Assembly: GCF_000721495.1 (NCBI RefSeq) | Contig: NZ_JOHY01000034.1 | Location: 62,001-126,000 of the forward strand | Source of the DNA: Streptomyces sp. NRRL F-5123 | GTDB lineage: Bacteria; Actinomycetota; Actinomycetes; Streptomycetales; Streptomycetaceae | Direction of reading: 5' to 3' | Length of the DNA stretch: 64,000 nt | Shown here: positions 34,401 to 42,013 of the stretch, piece by piece | Layout: every line of letters begins with the position of its first letter | Numbering within the stretch: position 1 is the first letter of the stretch | The notes under the pieces: generated by a model | What the model saw: the letters and a program-made list of their open reading frames with translations, nothing else | The model's database searches: none | Told to the model about the DNA's origin: nothing | Program-made: the position numbers and the translations under genes

Positions 34401-34897
34401 GCGTCACCCGCGACCAGCGGGCCGCCCGTACCGGAAACCTGCGCAACAGCGGCTTCGCGCGGCAGCTGCTGCAGGACGCCCGGCAGGACTTCCGCCGGAT
34501 CGGCGTGGAGCACGGCGAGGCGTGGTGTTGCGTGGAGCTGGCGGTCATCGACGCGGGCAACGAGCGGCTCGTCGAGGCGCTGACCCTGCTGGAGGAGGCG
34601 CAGGGGCTCTTCGCCTCGGTCGGCGACCGGCGCGGGCGGGACTGGGCGGTGTTCCTGCGCGCGACCGTCCTCCCGCTGCTCTCCCCGGAGGGTACGCAGC
34701 AGGCCCTCGCCGATCTGCACGGGCTTGCCGCGCGCGAGCCGTACCAGGGGCGGGACCTCGACATGGACGGCTACGCCGCCGCGTACGCGCTCCTCCTGGA
34801 GCGCGGCTCCATCTCGCCCGGCGACCCCTGGGAGGCGTGGCGCCTCACCATGACCCCCGGCCGCGCGGCCCGCATGATCATGGCCGTCCCAACCTAG
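31421..34897 (+). CDS. NB-ARC/STAND ATPase with TPR repeats
   Basis: 1158 residues. Order: a helical N-terminus; a Gly/Ala-rich hydrophobic stretch (about 85-130) that might insert in membrane; a Pro/Ser-rich linker (about 180-260); a P-loop LHGDPGSGRTSLAVRAARQL (about 327-344), where the canonical Walker A Lys is Arg; Walker B VPVVIVLDDATDA (about 417); an NB-ARC-type helical part ending RPHDLVRAFAAARLLDEE; and about ten TPR-like repeats to the C-terminus (for example DSLGITLHHQGNLREAEVKLREALAI). STAND proteins act as signal-gated scaffolds; the partner is unknown. GTG 31421 has GGGGGAGG 5 nt upstream. No DNA-binding domain is seen, unlike SARP/AfsR. Confidence 0.85.
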   Translation: MPESRIALRETDRAAAERLLARVAAELGAADTAPQVRAARERFDEITGAAAGEYAAYRRALEAGPAGHPAPRGAAGAGGRTAGGVATGVAALTAFGVDVGQGLSLGAALATGAAVGAAGVAALGTAAARGRAARRAASADERTAPGGAEQLRLLWLAALERRGIRPFLEAEAEAAAAAPTGTPTGSPTSASTPSPRGAEDRPAPSTKGTGRSGLPEQPSPPSAAEDGGGGPTSPEPAAGRHPAAKKSTPLVQLVRTATDLPKGRRPGGPGADRSAAARTRAVLDGSFGQLPVVDGPFAGREEDLAFITRAVQHSRAQVAVQPTVVVLHGDPGSGRTSLAVRAARQLKDQFRGACVVDLRGADESRTALPTRDALLHLLNRLGAPREQLLFRDRQDRQDNQQHLRRLSEQYQQHLTGVPVVIVLDDATDAAQVQALVPERSESLVLVTAREPLVLDLPEARVHHRVVGPLSPAGTHALLRGLAEPAGLEAPGATQAERIGALCAGLPLALRIAGAALADHQGYDQLAGDIEMFGPQPAVDRILALRYHDQPEPNRRLLRRLALAGRSSFGAAAAAALLATDDQEAGRRLAELAAAGLVDHVRGSRYRPHDLVRAFAAARLLDEEDPAERAAAHERLIISYADLANTVVRLVEGKTSTRAGRFGQYGFASLEAALRWLDEESSFITAALRETEGVDRAAVQSLLGALCDYCLLRGDLYRLGEISELAQAQQARTSRDGQDEDRSVLVRSVQWRTGIAARQLGELDRAKSTLSTVVDLYFEAQHPAGAARALDSLGITLHHQGNLREAEVKLREALAIQQTPELEEDRAWTMHALAAVLRDMGQLAGALELLHESLELHRANESVQGQAWAHLQLGQVYLLLGRLDRGERELRAAGQAYAQARDPRGTAWTTTQLARARLLRGEAREASADLDAAVQRHRASEDARGEAWSLYYLGLALEENGSTDAALRTLERSRTMFSRMRDVYGLACARHNSARVTRDQRAARTGNLRNSGFARQLLQDARQDFRRIGVEHGEAWCCVELAVIDAGNERLVEALTLLEEAQGLFASVGDRRGRDWAVFLRATVLPLLSPEGTQQALADLHGLAAREPYQGRDLDMDGYAAAYALLLERGSISPGDPWEAWRLTMTPGRAARMIMAVPT

Positions 34898-34967
34898 GGG
34901 GGTACGTGTGCCCGCGCCGGGCCGGCGTTTTCAGGGCGCGCCCCCGCCGCGCCGGGCACACGTTTTC

Positions 34968-35163
34968 AGGGGCGCGTGGGGGTATCTCCCAGGCGAAGCT
35001 CTGGGGGAGAACTGCGCGAGCAACCCTCCCCCACAGCTTCGCCTGGGGGTACCCCCATCTCGCTTCGCTCGCGGCCGGTGGTCCGGTACGAGACCGAACC
35101 GCCCCTTCGGGCCGGTGACGACCCGCGCCCGGGTGGGGGCTGGGCGGTACCCCACGCGCCCCT
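34968..35163. repeat. R1 repeat with two mini-palindromes
   Basis: Starts AGGGGCGCGTGGGGGTATCT and ends GGTACCCCACGCGCCCCT. Mini-elements at about 34978-35010 and 35026-35056; core CGGCCGGTGGTCCGG and CCGAACCGCCCCTTCGGG. It fills the gap after the TPR gene stop; a further GGGCGCGCC palindromic stretch precedes it (34905-34967). Confidence 0.8.
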
Positions 35164-35209
35164 GGAGTGCCGCCCTGCGCAAGGGCAGCCCCGCCCGGGA
35201 GCCCGCGGG

Positions 35210-35464
35210 TCAGGACCCGGGCGTCCTGGGGGCCGGGGTGGAGACGCGGTCAACCGCCGGAGGCGCTTCCTCCTCCTCGAAGTCGATCTTCTTCATCTGC
35301 TTGCCCATGTTCTTCATGAGGAACCACAACCCCGCGGCAATCGCAGCGAAGATCACGAATCCGAGGAGCCCCGGCGTCACCTTGTCCTGGTTCACCTCGG
35401 CGAGGTGAACCAGGGGGTGGCCGGAGACGGCGTGGGAGGCCTGGGATGCAATCACGCTCCCCAT
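35210..35464 (-). CDS. small single-span membrane protein downstream of mca
   Basis: 84 residues: an extracytoplasmic N-terminus (SVIASQASHAVSGHPLVHLAEVNQDKVTPG), one transmembrane helix (LLGFVIFAAIAAGLWFLM), then a basic and acidic cytoplasmic tail (KNMGKQMKKIDFEEEEAPP). I know this arrangement as a conserved neighbour of mca in Streptomyces, with no assigned function. It starts 6 nt after the mca stop, so it is probably co-transcribed. Confidence 0.82.
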   Translation of the reverse strand: MGSVIASQASHAVSGHPLVHLAEVNQDKVTPGLLGFVIFAAIAAGLWFLMKNMGKQMKKIDFEEEEAPPAVDRVSTPAPRTPGS

Positions 35465-35470
35465 TGTCGC

Positions 35471-36343
35471 CTAGGCCTCCCGGATGCCTGCAAAGAGGTC
35501 GTCCTCGGGGAGGGAGACGTCCACGCGGGACTTCGCGAGCTCGTAGTCCTCGTAGGGCCAGACCTCCTGCTGGAGGTCCATCGGGACGCGGAACCAGCCG
35601 CCGTCGGGGTCGATCTGGGTGGCGTGCGCGAGCAGCGCCTTGTCGCGGGTCTCGAAGAACTCCGCGCAGGGCACGTGGGTGGAGATGTTCCGCTCGGGGC
35701 GGGCGAACTCCTCCCAGCGCTTGAGCCACTCGCCGTAGGGGGATTCCATGCCGCGCGCTTCCAGGGCCTCGTGCAGGGCGAGGGTGCGGGGCTTGTTGAA
35801 GCCCTGGTTGTAGTAGAGCTTGAGCGGCGTCCAGGGCTCGCCGGCCTCGGGGTAGCGCTCGGGGTCGCCGGCGGCGTCGAACGCGACCATGCTGATCTTG
35901 TGGGTCATGATGTGGTCGGGGTGCGGGTAGCCGCCGTTCTCGTCGTACGTCGTGATGACGTGCGGGCGGAATTCGCGGATCAGCTTCACCAGCGCGCCGG
36001 CCGCCTCGTCGACGTCCACGAGGCCGAAGCAGCCCTCGGGCAGCGGCGGCAGCGGGTCGCCCTCGGGCAGGCCCGAGTCGACGAAGCCGAGCCAGGACTG
36101 CTTGACGCCCAGGATCTCGCGGGCCAGGTCCATCTCGCGGGCCCGCACCTCGTGGATGTGCTCCTCGATGTAGGGGTCACCCTGGAGCTTGGGGTTGAGC
36201 ACCGAGCCGCGCTCGCCCCCGGTGCAGGTGGCCACCAGCACGTCCACCCCTTCTGACACGTACTTGGCCATCGTGGCGGCACCCTTGCTCGACTCGTCGT
36301 CGGGGTGAGCGTGTACGGCCATCAGTCGAAGCTGCTCAGTCAA
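35471..36343 (-). CDS. mca: mycothiol S-conjugate amidase
   Basis: 290 residues, zinc-dependent LmbE/PIG-L fold. It cleaves mycothiol S-conjugates to release mercapturic acids for export in detoxification. Metal motif LMAVHAHPDDESSKGA near the N-terminus and the second His motif GGYPHPDHIMTH are intact; TCTGGERGSVLNPKL and AEFFETRDKALLAHATQID fit Mca rather than MshB. Start TTG 36343 with GAGGAC 7 nt upstream gives the usual family length. Mycothiol use is specific to actinobacteria. Confidence 0.93.
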   Translation of the reverse strand: MTEQLRLMAVHAHPDDESSKGAATMAKYVSEGVDVLVATCTGGERGSVLNPKLQGDPYIEEHIHEVRAREMDLAREILGVKQSWLGFVDSGLPEGDPLPPLPEGCFGLVDVDEAAGALVKLIREFRPHVITTYDENGGYPHPDHIMTHKISMVAFDAAGDPERYPEAGEPWTPLKLYYNQGFNKPRTLALHEALEARGMESPYGEWLKRWEEFARPERNISTHVPCAEFFETRDKALLAHATQIDPDGGWFRVPMDLQQEVWPYEDYELAKSRVDVSLPEDDLFAGIREA

Positions 36344-36467
36344 GGCTGCTGTCCTCAAAGTCCGGTGATCCGTTGAACCCCCTCGGTCGGCGGAGAGGGC
36401 ACGCCTCCTATAGTGACCGAGCGGGGGGACCAATAATTCCGCGGGCCGGTGAACGGGAGTGACGATC

Positions 36468-36896
36468 ATGACGGCTGTGCAGGCCGGTACGACCGGTACC
36501 CCGACCCCGCCCGCGGGCCGCTACGGGCCCGGCGCGGACGCGCGGGCCGACCGCAAGCTGCGGATCGCGGCGATCGTGGCGGGCGTGCTCGTCGCCGCCG
36601 GCGTCGGCTGGTACGGCTACGACACGCTGTCGGGTGACAAGGTCAGCGCGCAGGTGGTGGCCTTCGAGGCGGTGTCCGACCAGGAGGTGCAGATCCACCT
36701 GGAGGTCCACAAGGGCACGGACACCGTCACGGTGTGCACGCTGCGCTCGGTGGACGCCGACCACAACGAGGTCGGCCGCAAGGACGTCCGCATCGACCGG
36801 CACGCCAAGGACGTGGACACCCTGGTCACGGTGCGTACCACCGCCCGCGGCGAGACCGGCGAGCTGCTCGGCTGCAGCAGCCCGTCCGGCAGCTGA
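36468..36896 (+). CDS. DUF4307 membrane protein
   Basis: 142 residues: a disordered N-terminus of about 25 residues, one helix (LRIAAIVAGVLVAAGVGWYGY), then an extracytoplasmic beta-rich domain (VSAQVVAFEAVSDQEVQIHLEVHKGTDTVTVCTLRSVDADHNEVGRKDV) with two cysteines. It matches DUF4307, which I know as the usual neighbour between mca and greA in actinobacteria. ATG 36468 has GGGAG 8 nt upstream. Divergent from mca. Confidence 0.87.
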   Translation: MTAVQAGTTGTPTPPAGRYGPGADARADRKLRIAAIVAGVLVAAGVGWYGYDTLSGDKVSAQVVAFEAVSDQEVQIHLEVHKGTDTVTVCTLRSVDADHNEVGRKDVRIDRHAKDVDTLVTVRTTARGETGELLGCSSPSGS

Positions 36897-36908
36897 ACGA
36901 GGTCCTGA

Positions 36909-36928
36909 CGGGCCCGCCGGAGGGCCCG
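36909..36928 (+). terminator. hairpin after the DUF4307 gene
   Basis: CGGGCCC-GCCGGA-GGGCCCG, a 7-bp stem 12 nt after the stop. A modest terminator candidate before the greA promoter region, where a -10-like TAGGCT lies at 37004-37009. Confidence 0.5.
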
Positions 36929-37075
36929 GTACGGGGTCGGCGGGCTGACGCTTTCTGACGCGTTCGGCGGACTTATCCGCTCCCGTCCGTCGCCGGTAAT
37001 TGTTAGGCTCGTGGTTTCGTCCCGGCTACCGGTGGCAATGCAATTCTTCACGACAGCACCGACGAGGAGCACTCT

Positions 37076-37573
37076 GTGACCCAGACCAGCGACAACGTCA
37101 CCTGGCTGACTCAGGCGGCGTACGACCAGCTCAAGGCCGAGCTGGCCCATCTGTCTGGTCCGGCGCGCGCCGAGATCGTCGCCAAGATCGAGGAAGCCCG
37201 CCAGGAAGGCGATCTCAAGGAGAACGCCGGTTACCACGCGGCGCGCGAGGACCAGGGCAAGCTGGAGCTGCGCATCCGGCAGCTCAACCAGATCCTGGAG
37301 ACGGCCAAGGTCGGCGAGGCCCCGGCGGACGACGGTGTCGTCGCCCCGGGCATGGTGGTCACGATCGCCTTCGACGGCGACCCCGACGACACCCTGACCT
37401 TCCTGCTGGGCTCGCGCGAGGGCATCTCCAGCGACCTGGAGACGTATTCGCCGCAGTCGCCGCTGGGCCGCGGCGTGGCGGGCAGGCGCGCGGGCGAGGA
37501 CGCCACGTACGAGCTGCCGAACGGCAAGTCGGCGTCGGTGAAGATCCTGGAGGTCAAGCCCTACCGGGGCTGA
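37076..37573 (+). CDS. greA: transcription elongation factor GreA
   Basis: 165 residues. The N-terminal antiparallel coiled coil (YDQLKAELAHLSGPARAEIVAKIEEARQEGDLKENAGYHAAREDQGKLELRIRQLNQIL) has the tip acidic motif GDLKENAGY that stimulates RNA cleavage in backtracked polymerase; the C-terminal FKBP-like domain includes SPLGRGVAGRRAGEDATYELPNG. GTG 37076 with GAGGAG upstream. A strong terminator follows 20 nt after the stop. Confidence 0.96.
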   Translation: MTQTSDNVTWLTQAAYDQLKAELAHLSGPARAEIVAKIEEARQEGDLKENAGYHAAREDQGKLELRIRQLNQILETAKVGEAPADDGVVAPGMVVTIAFDGDPDDTLTFLLGSREGISSDLETYSPQSPLGRGVAGRRAGEDATYELPNGKSASVKILEVKPYRG

Positions 37574-37593
37574 CACGCGGGGACGGAAGACGT

Positions 37594-37632
37594 ACGGGAG
37601 CCCCCGGCGGCCAGGCCGCCGGGGGCTCCCGT
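37594..37632. terminator. strong hairpin between greA and the ABC permease gene
   Basis: 19-bp perfect stem ACGGGAGCCCCCGGCGGCC / GGCCGCCGGGGGCTCCCGT around a single A, between two convergent genes. Confidence 0.88.
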
Positions 37633-37660
37633 GTGTCCGCCGGGGGTGTCCCGTACGGCG

Positions 37661-38515
37661 TTACGCCGTCGCGGAGCGGTACTTGTGGACCGCCCAGGTG
37701 CGGAAGACGGCGATGATGACCACCGACCAGATCAGCGACGCCCACACCGGGTGCTCCATCGGCCAGGCGCCGGACCGGCTCACGCCCGGGTTGCCGAAGA
37801 GCACACGGCAGGCCTGGACGGTCGCGCTGAACGGGTTCCAGTCGGCGACCGGCTGCAGCCAGCCCGGCATCTGCGAGGAGTCCACGAAGGCGTTGGACAC
37901 GAAGGTGACCGGGAAGAGCCAGATCAGGCCGCCGGAGGTGGCCGCCTCCGGGCTGCGCACGGACAGGCCGATGAGCGCGCCGATCCAGGAGAACGCGTAG
38001 CCGAGGAGCAGCAGCAGCGCGAAGGCGCCGAACATCCTGCCCACCCCGTTGTGGATGCGCCAGCCGACCAGCAGGCCGACGCACGCGAGCACCACCACGG
38101 TGAGCGCGGTCTGCACCGAGTCCGCGAGGGTGCGGCCGGTGAGGACCGCGCCGCGGGACATCGGCAGCGAGCGGAAGCGGTCGATGAGGCCCTTGCTCAT
38201 GTCGTCGGCGATACCGGCGCCGGCGCCCGCGGTGGCGAAGGTGACGGTCTGCGCGAAGATGCCCGCCATGAGGAAGTTGCGGTAGGCGGTGGGACTGAGG
38301 GAGCCGCCGACGGCGACGGAGCCGCCGAAGACGTAGCTGAACAGCACCACGAACATGATCGGCTGGACGAGGCCGAAGATCACGACCTCGGGGATGCGCA
38401 TCATCCGCAGCAGGTTGCGCTTGGCCACCACGAGCGAGTCGTGCGCGGACTGCACGATGCCGCCGCGCGGCCGGGGCGCGAGGGTCAGCTGCGGGGTCTC
38501 GGTCGCGGCGCTCAC
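37661..38515 (-). CDS. ABC-2 type transporter permease (DrrB-like)
   Basis: 284 residues with six predicted helices. It starts VSAATETPQ and contains RNLLRMMRIPEVVIFGLVQPIMFVVLFSYVFGG and MSKGLIDRFRSLPMSRGAVLTGRTLADSVQ, the ABC-2/DrrB pattern, and ends FNPFS-like DWNPFSATVQACRVLFGNPG. GTG 38515 overlaps the ATPase stop (GTGA), so the pair is translated together as an exporter. Substrate unknown; relatives export antibiotics and lipids. Confidence 0.9.
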   Translation of the reverse strand: MSAATETPQLTLAPRPRGGIVQSAHDSLVVAKRNLLRMMRIPEVVIFGLVQPIMFVVLFSYVFGGSVAVGGSLSPTAYRNFLMAGIFAQTVTFATAGAGAGIADDMSKGLIDRFRSLPMSRGAVLTGRTLADSVQTALTVVVLACVGLLVGWRIHNGVGRMFGAFALLLLLGYAFSWIGALIGLSVRSPEAATSGGLIWLFPVTFVSNAFVDSSQMPGWLQPVADWNPFSATVQACRVLFGNPGVSRSGAWPMEHPVWASLIWSVVIIAVFRTWAVHKYRSATA

Positions 38516-39561
38516 TTGGCGCCCTCCTTCACGGTGCTGCCGGAGGCGTCGGCGCCGTCCTCGGGACCGGACCCGGACCCGGACACGTCTGCGGACTCCT
38601 CGCCGTCGCCGTTCTCGGGCACCTCTGCGGCGTGGCCGGTGAGGGAGATGAAGACGTCGTCGAGCGTCGGGCGGCGCAGGCCGATGTCGTCGATCTCGAT
38701 GCCCTGGGTGTCCAGGTCGCGGATGATCTCGGCGAGCAGCTTGGCGCCGCCGGTGATCGGGATGGTGATCTTGCGGGTGTGCTGCTCGATCTTGGCGTCG
38801 CCCTTGCCGTGCTGGCGCAGGGCGCGGGCGGCGTCCTCGATGCGCTCGCGGTCGTGCACGACGACCTCGACGCGCTCCCCGCCGGTCTGCGCCTTGAGCT
38901 GGTCGGACGTGCCGCGGGCGATGACCTTGCCGTGGTCGATGACGCAGATGTCGTGGGCCAGGTGGTCGGCCTCCTCCAGGTACTGCGTGGTGAGCAGCAT
39001 GGTGGTGCCGCCCGCGACCAGGTCCTCCATGACCTCCCACAGCTGCTGGCGGTTGCGCGGGTCGAGGCCGGTGCTCGGCTCGTCCATGAACATCACCGGC
39101 GGGCTGACCACGAGGGCGGCGGCCAGGTCCAGCCGGCGGCGCATACCGCCGGAGTAGGTCTTGGAGATGCGGTTGGCGGCGTCGGCGAGGTTGAAGCGCT
39201 CCAGCAGCTCGTCGGCCCGCCGCCGGGCGGCCTTGGCGCTGAGCTGGTAGAGCTCGCCGACCATCTGGAGGTTCTCCCGGCCGGTGAGGAACTCGTCGAC
39301 GGCGGCGAACTGGCCCGACAGGCCGATGTGCCGGCGGACCTCGTTGGGGTGCTTGACCACGTCGATACCGGCAACGGTCGCGGTGCCGCTGTCCGGCTGC
39401 AGAAGGGTGGTCAGGACGCGGACGGCGGTGGTCTTCCCCGCCCCGTTGGGCCCGAGCAAACCGAGGACCGTGCCTTCCGGCACGTCAAGGTCCACTCCCC
39501 CCAGTGCCCTGACATCGCCGAAGGTCTTGACCAGACCCTCGGCATGGATGGCGCCCGGCAT
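38512..39561 (-). CDS. daunorubicin-resistance-type ABC transporter ATP-binding protein (DrrA-like)
   Basis: 349 residues. Walker A LLGPNGAGKTTAVR, Q-loop LSGQFAAVDEFLTGRENL, ABC signature YSGGMRRRLDLAAALV, Walker B PPVMFMDEPSTGLDPRNR, and H-loop MLLTTQYLEEAD; the C-terminal DUF4162 region and an acidic tail (ENGDGEESADVSGSGSGPEDG) follow. GDVRALGGVDLDVPEGTVLGLLGPNGAGK is typical of the DrrA subfamily. ATG 39561; the 256-bp upstream region has palindromic operators. Confidence 0.93.
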   Translation of the reverse strand: MPGAIHAEGLVKTFGDVRALGGVDLDVPEGTVLGLLGPNGAGKTTAVRVLTTLLQPDSGTATVAGIDVVKHPNEVRRHIGLSGQFAAVDEFLTGRENLQMVGELYQLSAKAARRRADELLERFNLADAANRISKTYSGGMRRRLDLAAALVVSPPVMFMDEPSTGLDPRNRQQLWEVMEDLVAGGTTMLLTTQYLEEADHLAHDICVIDHGKVIARGTSDQLKAQTGGERVEVVVHDRERIEDAARALRQHGKGDAKIEQHTRKITIPITGGAKLLAEIIRDLDTQGIEIDDIGLRRPTLDDVFISLTGHAAEVPENGDGEESADVSGSGSGPEDGADASGSTVKEGAK

Positions 39562-39757
39562 TTTTCGCTCCCGTCACTTGCGTGTACTTGGTGCGTGAGC
39601 CCTCGAGGTGCCCGGAGGGCTGCGACTGGCTGATTCGCTTGTACGGCTGTACGGCTGTACGACCGGTCGGCCGGCCGAAACTCATCGGCACCGGGTGCGC
39701 CGGTGCCGTCCACGGACGACCGGGGCGGCCTTTTCGCGATACACCGCGAGAATGCCA

Positions 39758-39775
39758 GACGCGATATATCGCGTC
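39758..39775. promoter_or_regulatory. 18-bp perfect palindrome GACGCGATATATCGCGTC
   Basis: Located in the gap between the divergent-facing ends of the ABC operon promoter and the threonine dehydratase 3' end, about 200 bp upstream of the ATPase start. A related site, TTTTCGCG-ATACAC-CGCGAGAA, lies at 39731-39752, and a GTACGGCT direct repeat lies at 39640-39662. The CGCGATATATCGCG form resembles operators of PadR/GntR-type repressors that control exporters; no such gene is in the window. Confidence 0.6.
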
Positions 39776-39817
39776 AACCCTGGCGCGTACACGTCCGGCA
39801 GCGGACCGTCGCGGGAG

Positions 39818-41047
39818 TCAGGCGATCACCACGTACCCGGCGTCCTCCAGCGCCGCGCCGACCGCGGCGCAGTGCTCGGGACCCTTGGTCTCCAGGTGCA
39901 GTTCGACCTCCGCCTCGGTGAGCCCGAGCCGCGGGTCGGTCCGCACATGACTGACGTCGAGCACGTTAGCGTCCACCACTGACAACACCCCCAGAAGCGT
40001 CGCGAGCGCCCCCGGCCGGTCCGTCAGCCGCAGCCGCAGCGACAGGTAGCGGCCCGCCGCCGACATGCCGTGCCGCAGGATGCGCTGCAGCAGCAGCGGG
40101 TCGACGTTGCCGCCCGACAGCACCGCGACGACCGGCCCCTCGTACGCGTCCGGCGCGGCCAGCAGCGCCGCGACCGGGCTCGCCCCGGCGGGCTCGACGA
40201 CCAGCTTGGCGCGCTCCAGGCACAGCAGCAGCGCCGACGACAGCTCGTCCTCCGAGACCGTGACGACGTCGTCGACCAGGTCCCTGATCAGCGCGAACGG
40301 TACGTCACCCGGGCGGCCGACCATGATGCCGTCGGCCATCGTGGCCACCTGGCCGAGCGCGACCGGGCGGCCCGCCTGGAGCGAGGGCGGGTACGCGGCG
40401 GCGCCCGCCGCCTGCACGCCGACGATCCGCACGTCCGGCCGCAGCGCCTTGACCGCGACCGCGATGCCCGCCGCGAAACCGCCGCCGCCGACGCCCACCA
40501 CGATCGTGCGCACCTCGGGGCACTGCTCCAGGATCTCCAGGCCCACCGTGCCCTGCCCGGCGATGATGTCCGGGTGGTCGAAGGGGTGGATGAAGACCGC
40601 GCCGGTCTCCTCGGCGTAGCGGATCGCGGCGCGCAGCGTCTCGTCGACGACCGTGCCGTGCAGCCGCACCTCCGCCCCGTAGTCGCGGGTCGCGGCGACC
40701 TTCGGCAGCGGGGCGCCGACCGGCATGAAGACGGTCGAGCGCACCCCGAGGAGCGAGGCGGCGAGCGCGACGCCCTGCGCGTGGTTGCCGGCGCTGGCCG
40801 CGACCACGCCGGCCGCGCGCTCCTCGGGGCGCAGGCCCGCGATCCGCACGTACGCGCCGCGGATCTTGAAGGAGCCGGTGCGCTGGAGGTTCTCGCACTT
40901 GAGGTGGACGGGCGAGCCGATGAGGGACGACAGATGCCGGCTGCTTTCCAGCGCGGTCATCCGGGCCACGCCGGAGAGCATCTTGTGGGCGCCGCGCACG
41001 TCGTCGAGGGTGATCGGGTGGGGCGCGGCGGAAACCGGTCGGTCCAT
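39818..41047 (-). CDS. ilvA: threonine ammonia-lyase (threonine dehydratase) with ACT domain
   Basis: 409 residues, fold-type II PLP enzyme converting threonine to 2-oxobutyrate. The PLP lysine is in QRTGSFKIRGAYVRI; ASAGNHAQGVALAAS and the glycine-rich phosphate loop VGVGGGGFAAGIAVAVK are present; the C-terminal about 75 residues (LSLRLRLTDRPGALATLLGVLSVVDANVLDVSHVRTD) form a single ACT domain. The length and single ACT domain fit the TdcB/IlvA short biosynthetic-catabolic type found in actinobacteria. ATG 41047 is chosen because upstream sequence is non-coding in character. Confidence 0.92.
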   Translation of the reverse strand: MDRPVSAAPHPITLDDVRGAHKMLSGVARMTALESSRHLSSLIGSPVHLKCENLQRTGSFKIRGAYVRIAGLRPEERAAGVVAASAGNHAQGVALAASLLGVRSTVFMPVGAPLPKVAATRDYGAEVRLHGTVVDETLRAAIRYAEETGAVFIHPFDHPDIIAGQGTVGLEILEQCPEVRTIVVGVGGGGFAAGIAVAVKALRPDVRIVGVQAAGAAAYPPSLQAGRPVALGQVATMADGIMVGRPGDVPFALIRDLVDDVVTVSEDELSSALLLCLERAKLVVEPAGASPVAALLAAPDAYEGPVVAVLSGGNVDPLLLQRILRHGMSAAGRYLSLRLRLTDRPGALATLLGVLSVVDANVLDVSHVRTDPRLGLTEAEVELHLETKGPEHCAAVGAALEDAGYVVIA

Positions 41048-41330
41048 ACGACCAGTCTCGCAGCCGCCTGCGCGCGCGGCGCGCAGGGTTGGGGGACACG
41101 CCCGGGGGCAGGGGTGCGCCGCGGGCCGCACAGCAGGGTCAGAACCCGGTTGCGGTTTGTGCGTGCGGGGTAACTGGGGCGGCCCGGCCGCGTACTCTTC
41201 ATCCCAACTTCCCGCTCCTTCGAGCGTCTTATCCTCCGTACGACCCTCCGCACCACCCCGGCGCCACCCCCGCACCATCCCGCAGCATCCGTCCCTCTTG
41301 TTGAATCGACAGAACGCGAGCTTCAAGGTC

Positions 41331-41864
41331 ATGTCCAAACCGACGGAGACCTCGACCGAACTCCTGGAGCGCCTCCAGCACCAGGTGGCCCTCTTCGCGC
41401 GCCGCGCCGAGCAGACCCGGCTCGGCGGCGTAGGCAAGGCCCGCAACTCCATGGACCGCGCCGCCTACCTGCTGCTCAACCGGCTCGACCGGGAGGGACC
41501 GATGGGCGTCAAGGCGCTCGCGGAGTCCATGGGCATCGACTCCTCGACGGTCACCCGGCAGGTGGCCCCGCTGGTCGACACCGGCCTGGTCAAGCGCACG
41601 TCGCACCCCGACGACGGGCGGGCCGTGGTGCTCGCGGTCTCCCCGCGCGGCCGTGCCCGGCTGGACGACGTACGCGACTCGCGCCGCCGCCTGATGGCCC
41701 AGGTCACCGAGGGCTGGACGGACCAGGAACGGGAGCTTTTCACCGCGCTGCTCATCCGCTTCAACGCCGGGCTCGCCGACTGGCACGCCGGGCTGTCCCG
41801 CGGTGACGACGACCCTGCGGTGCAGGGCGCGGCCAGCGGGGCGGGCGGGGTCGCCGGGGCGTGA
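41331..41864 (+). CDS. MarR family transcriptional regulator
   Basis: 177 residues. Helical dimerisation ends flank a winged helix: AAYLLLNRLDREGPMGVKALAESMGIDSSTVTRQVAPLVDTGLVKRTSHPDDGRAVVLAVSPRGRARLDDV. ATG 41331 is preceded by CAAGG. Target not evident: the divergent gene is threonine dehydratase (283-bp gap) and the downstream gene encodes a sigma-like protein. Confidence 0.9.
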   Translation: MSKPTETSTELLERLQHQVALFARRAEQTRLGGVGKARNSMDRAAYLLLNRLDREGPMGVKALAESMGIDSSTVTRQVAPLVDTGLVKRTSHPDDGRAVVLAVSPRGRARLDDVRDSRRRLMAQVTEGWTDQERELFTALLIRFNAGLADWHAGLSRGDDDPAVQGAASGAGGVAGA

Positions 41865-42013
41865 GCCGGCCGGGCTGCGTGCGGGGCCCGCGGGGTCTGC
41901 GGGGCCGGACGTGCGCCGGTCGCGCATCGGTCGCGTACCGGGGTGGCATCCGGTCGCAAGGGGGACGGGCAGAGGTCTTGACCCGGAACACCCGGTTGCC
42001 GTCCCATGGCCGC

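Noticed and set aside
30973..35118. Frame of about 1380 codons parallel to the NB-ARC/TPR gene
   Set aside because: Low-complexity Arg/Ala/Gly translation in a shifted frame; the real frame shows P-loop and TPR motifs and a strong ribosome site.
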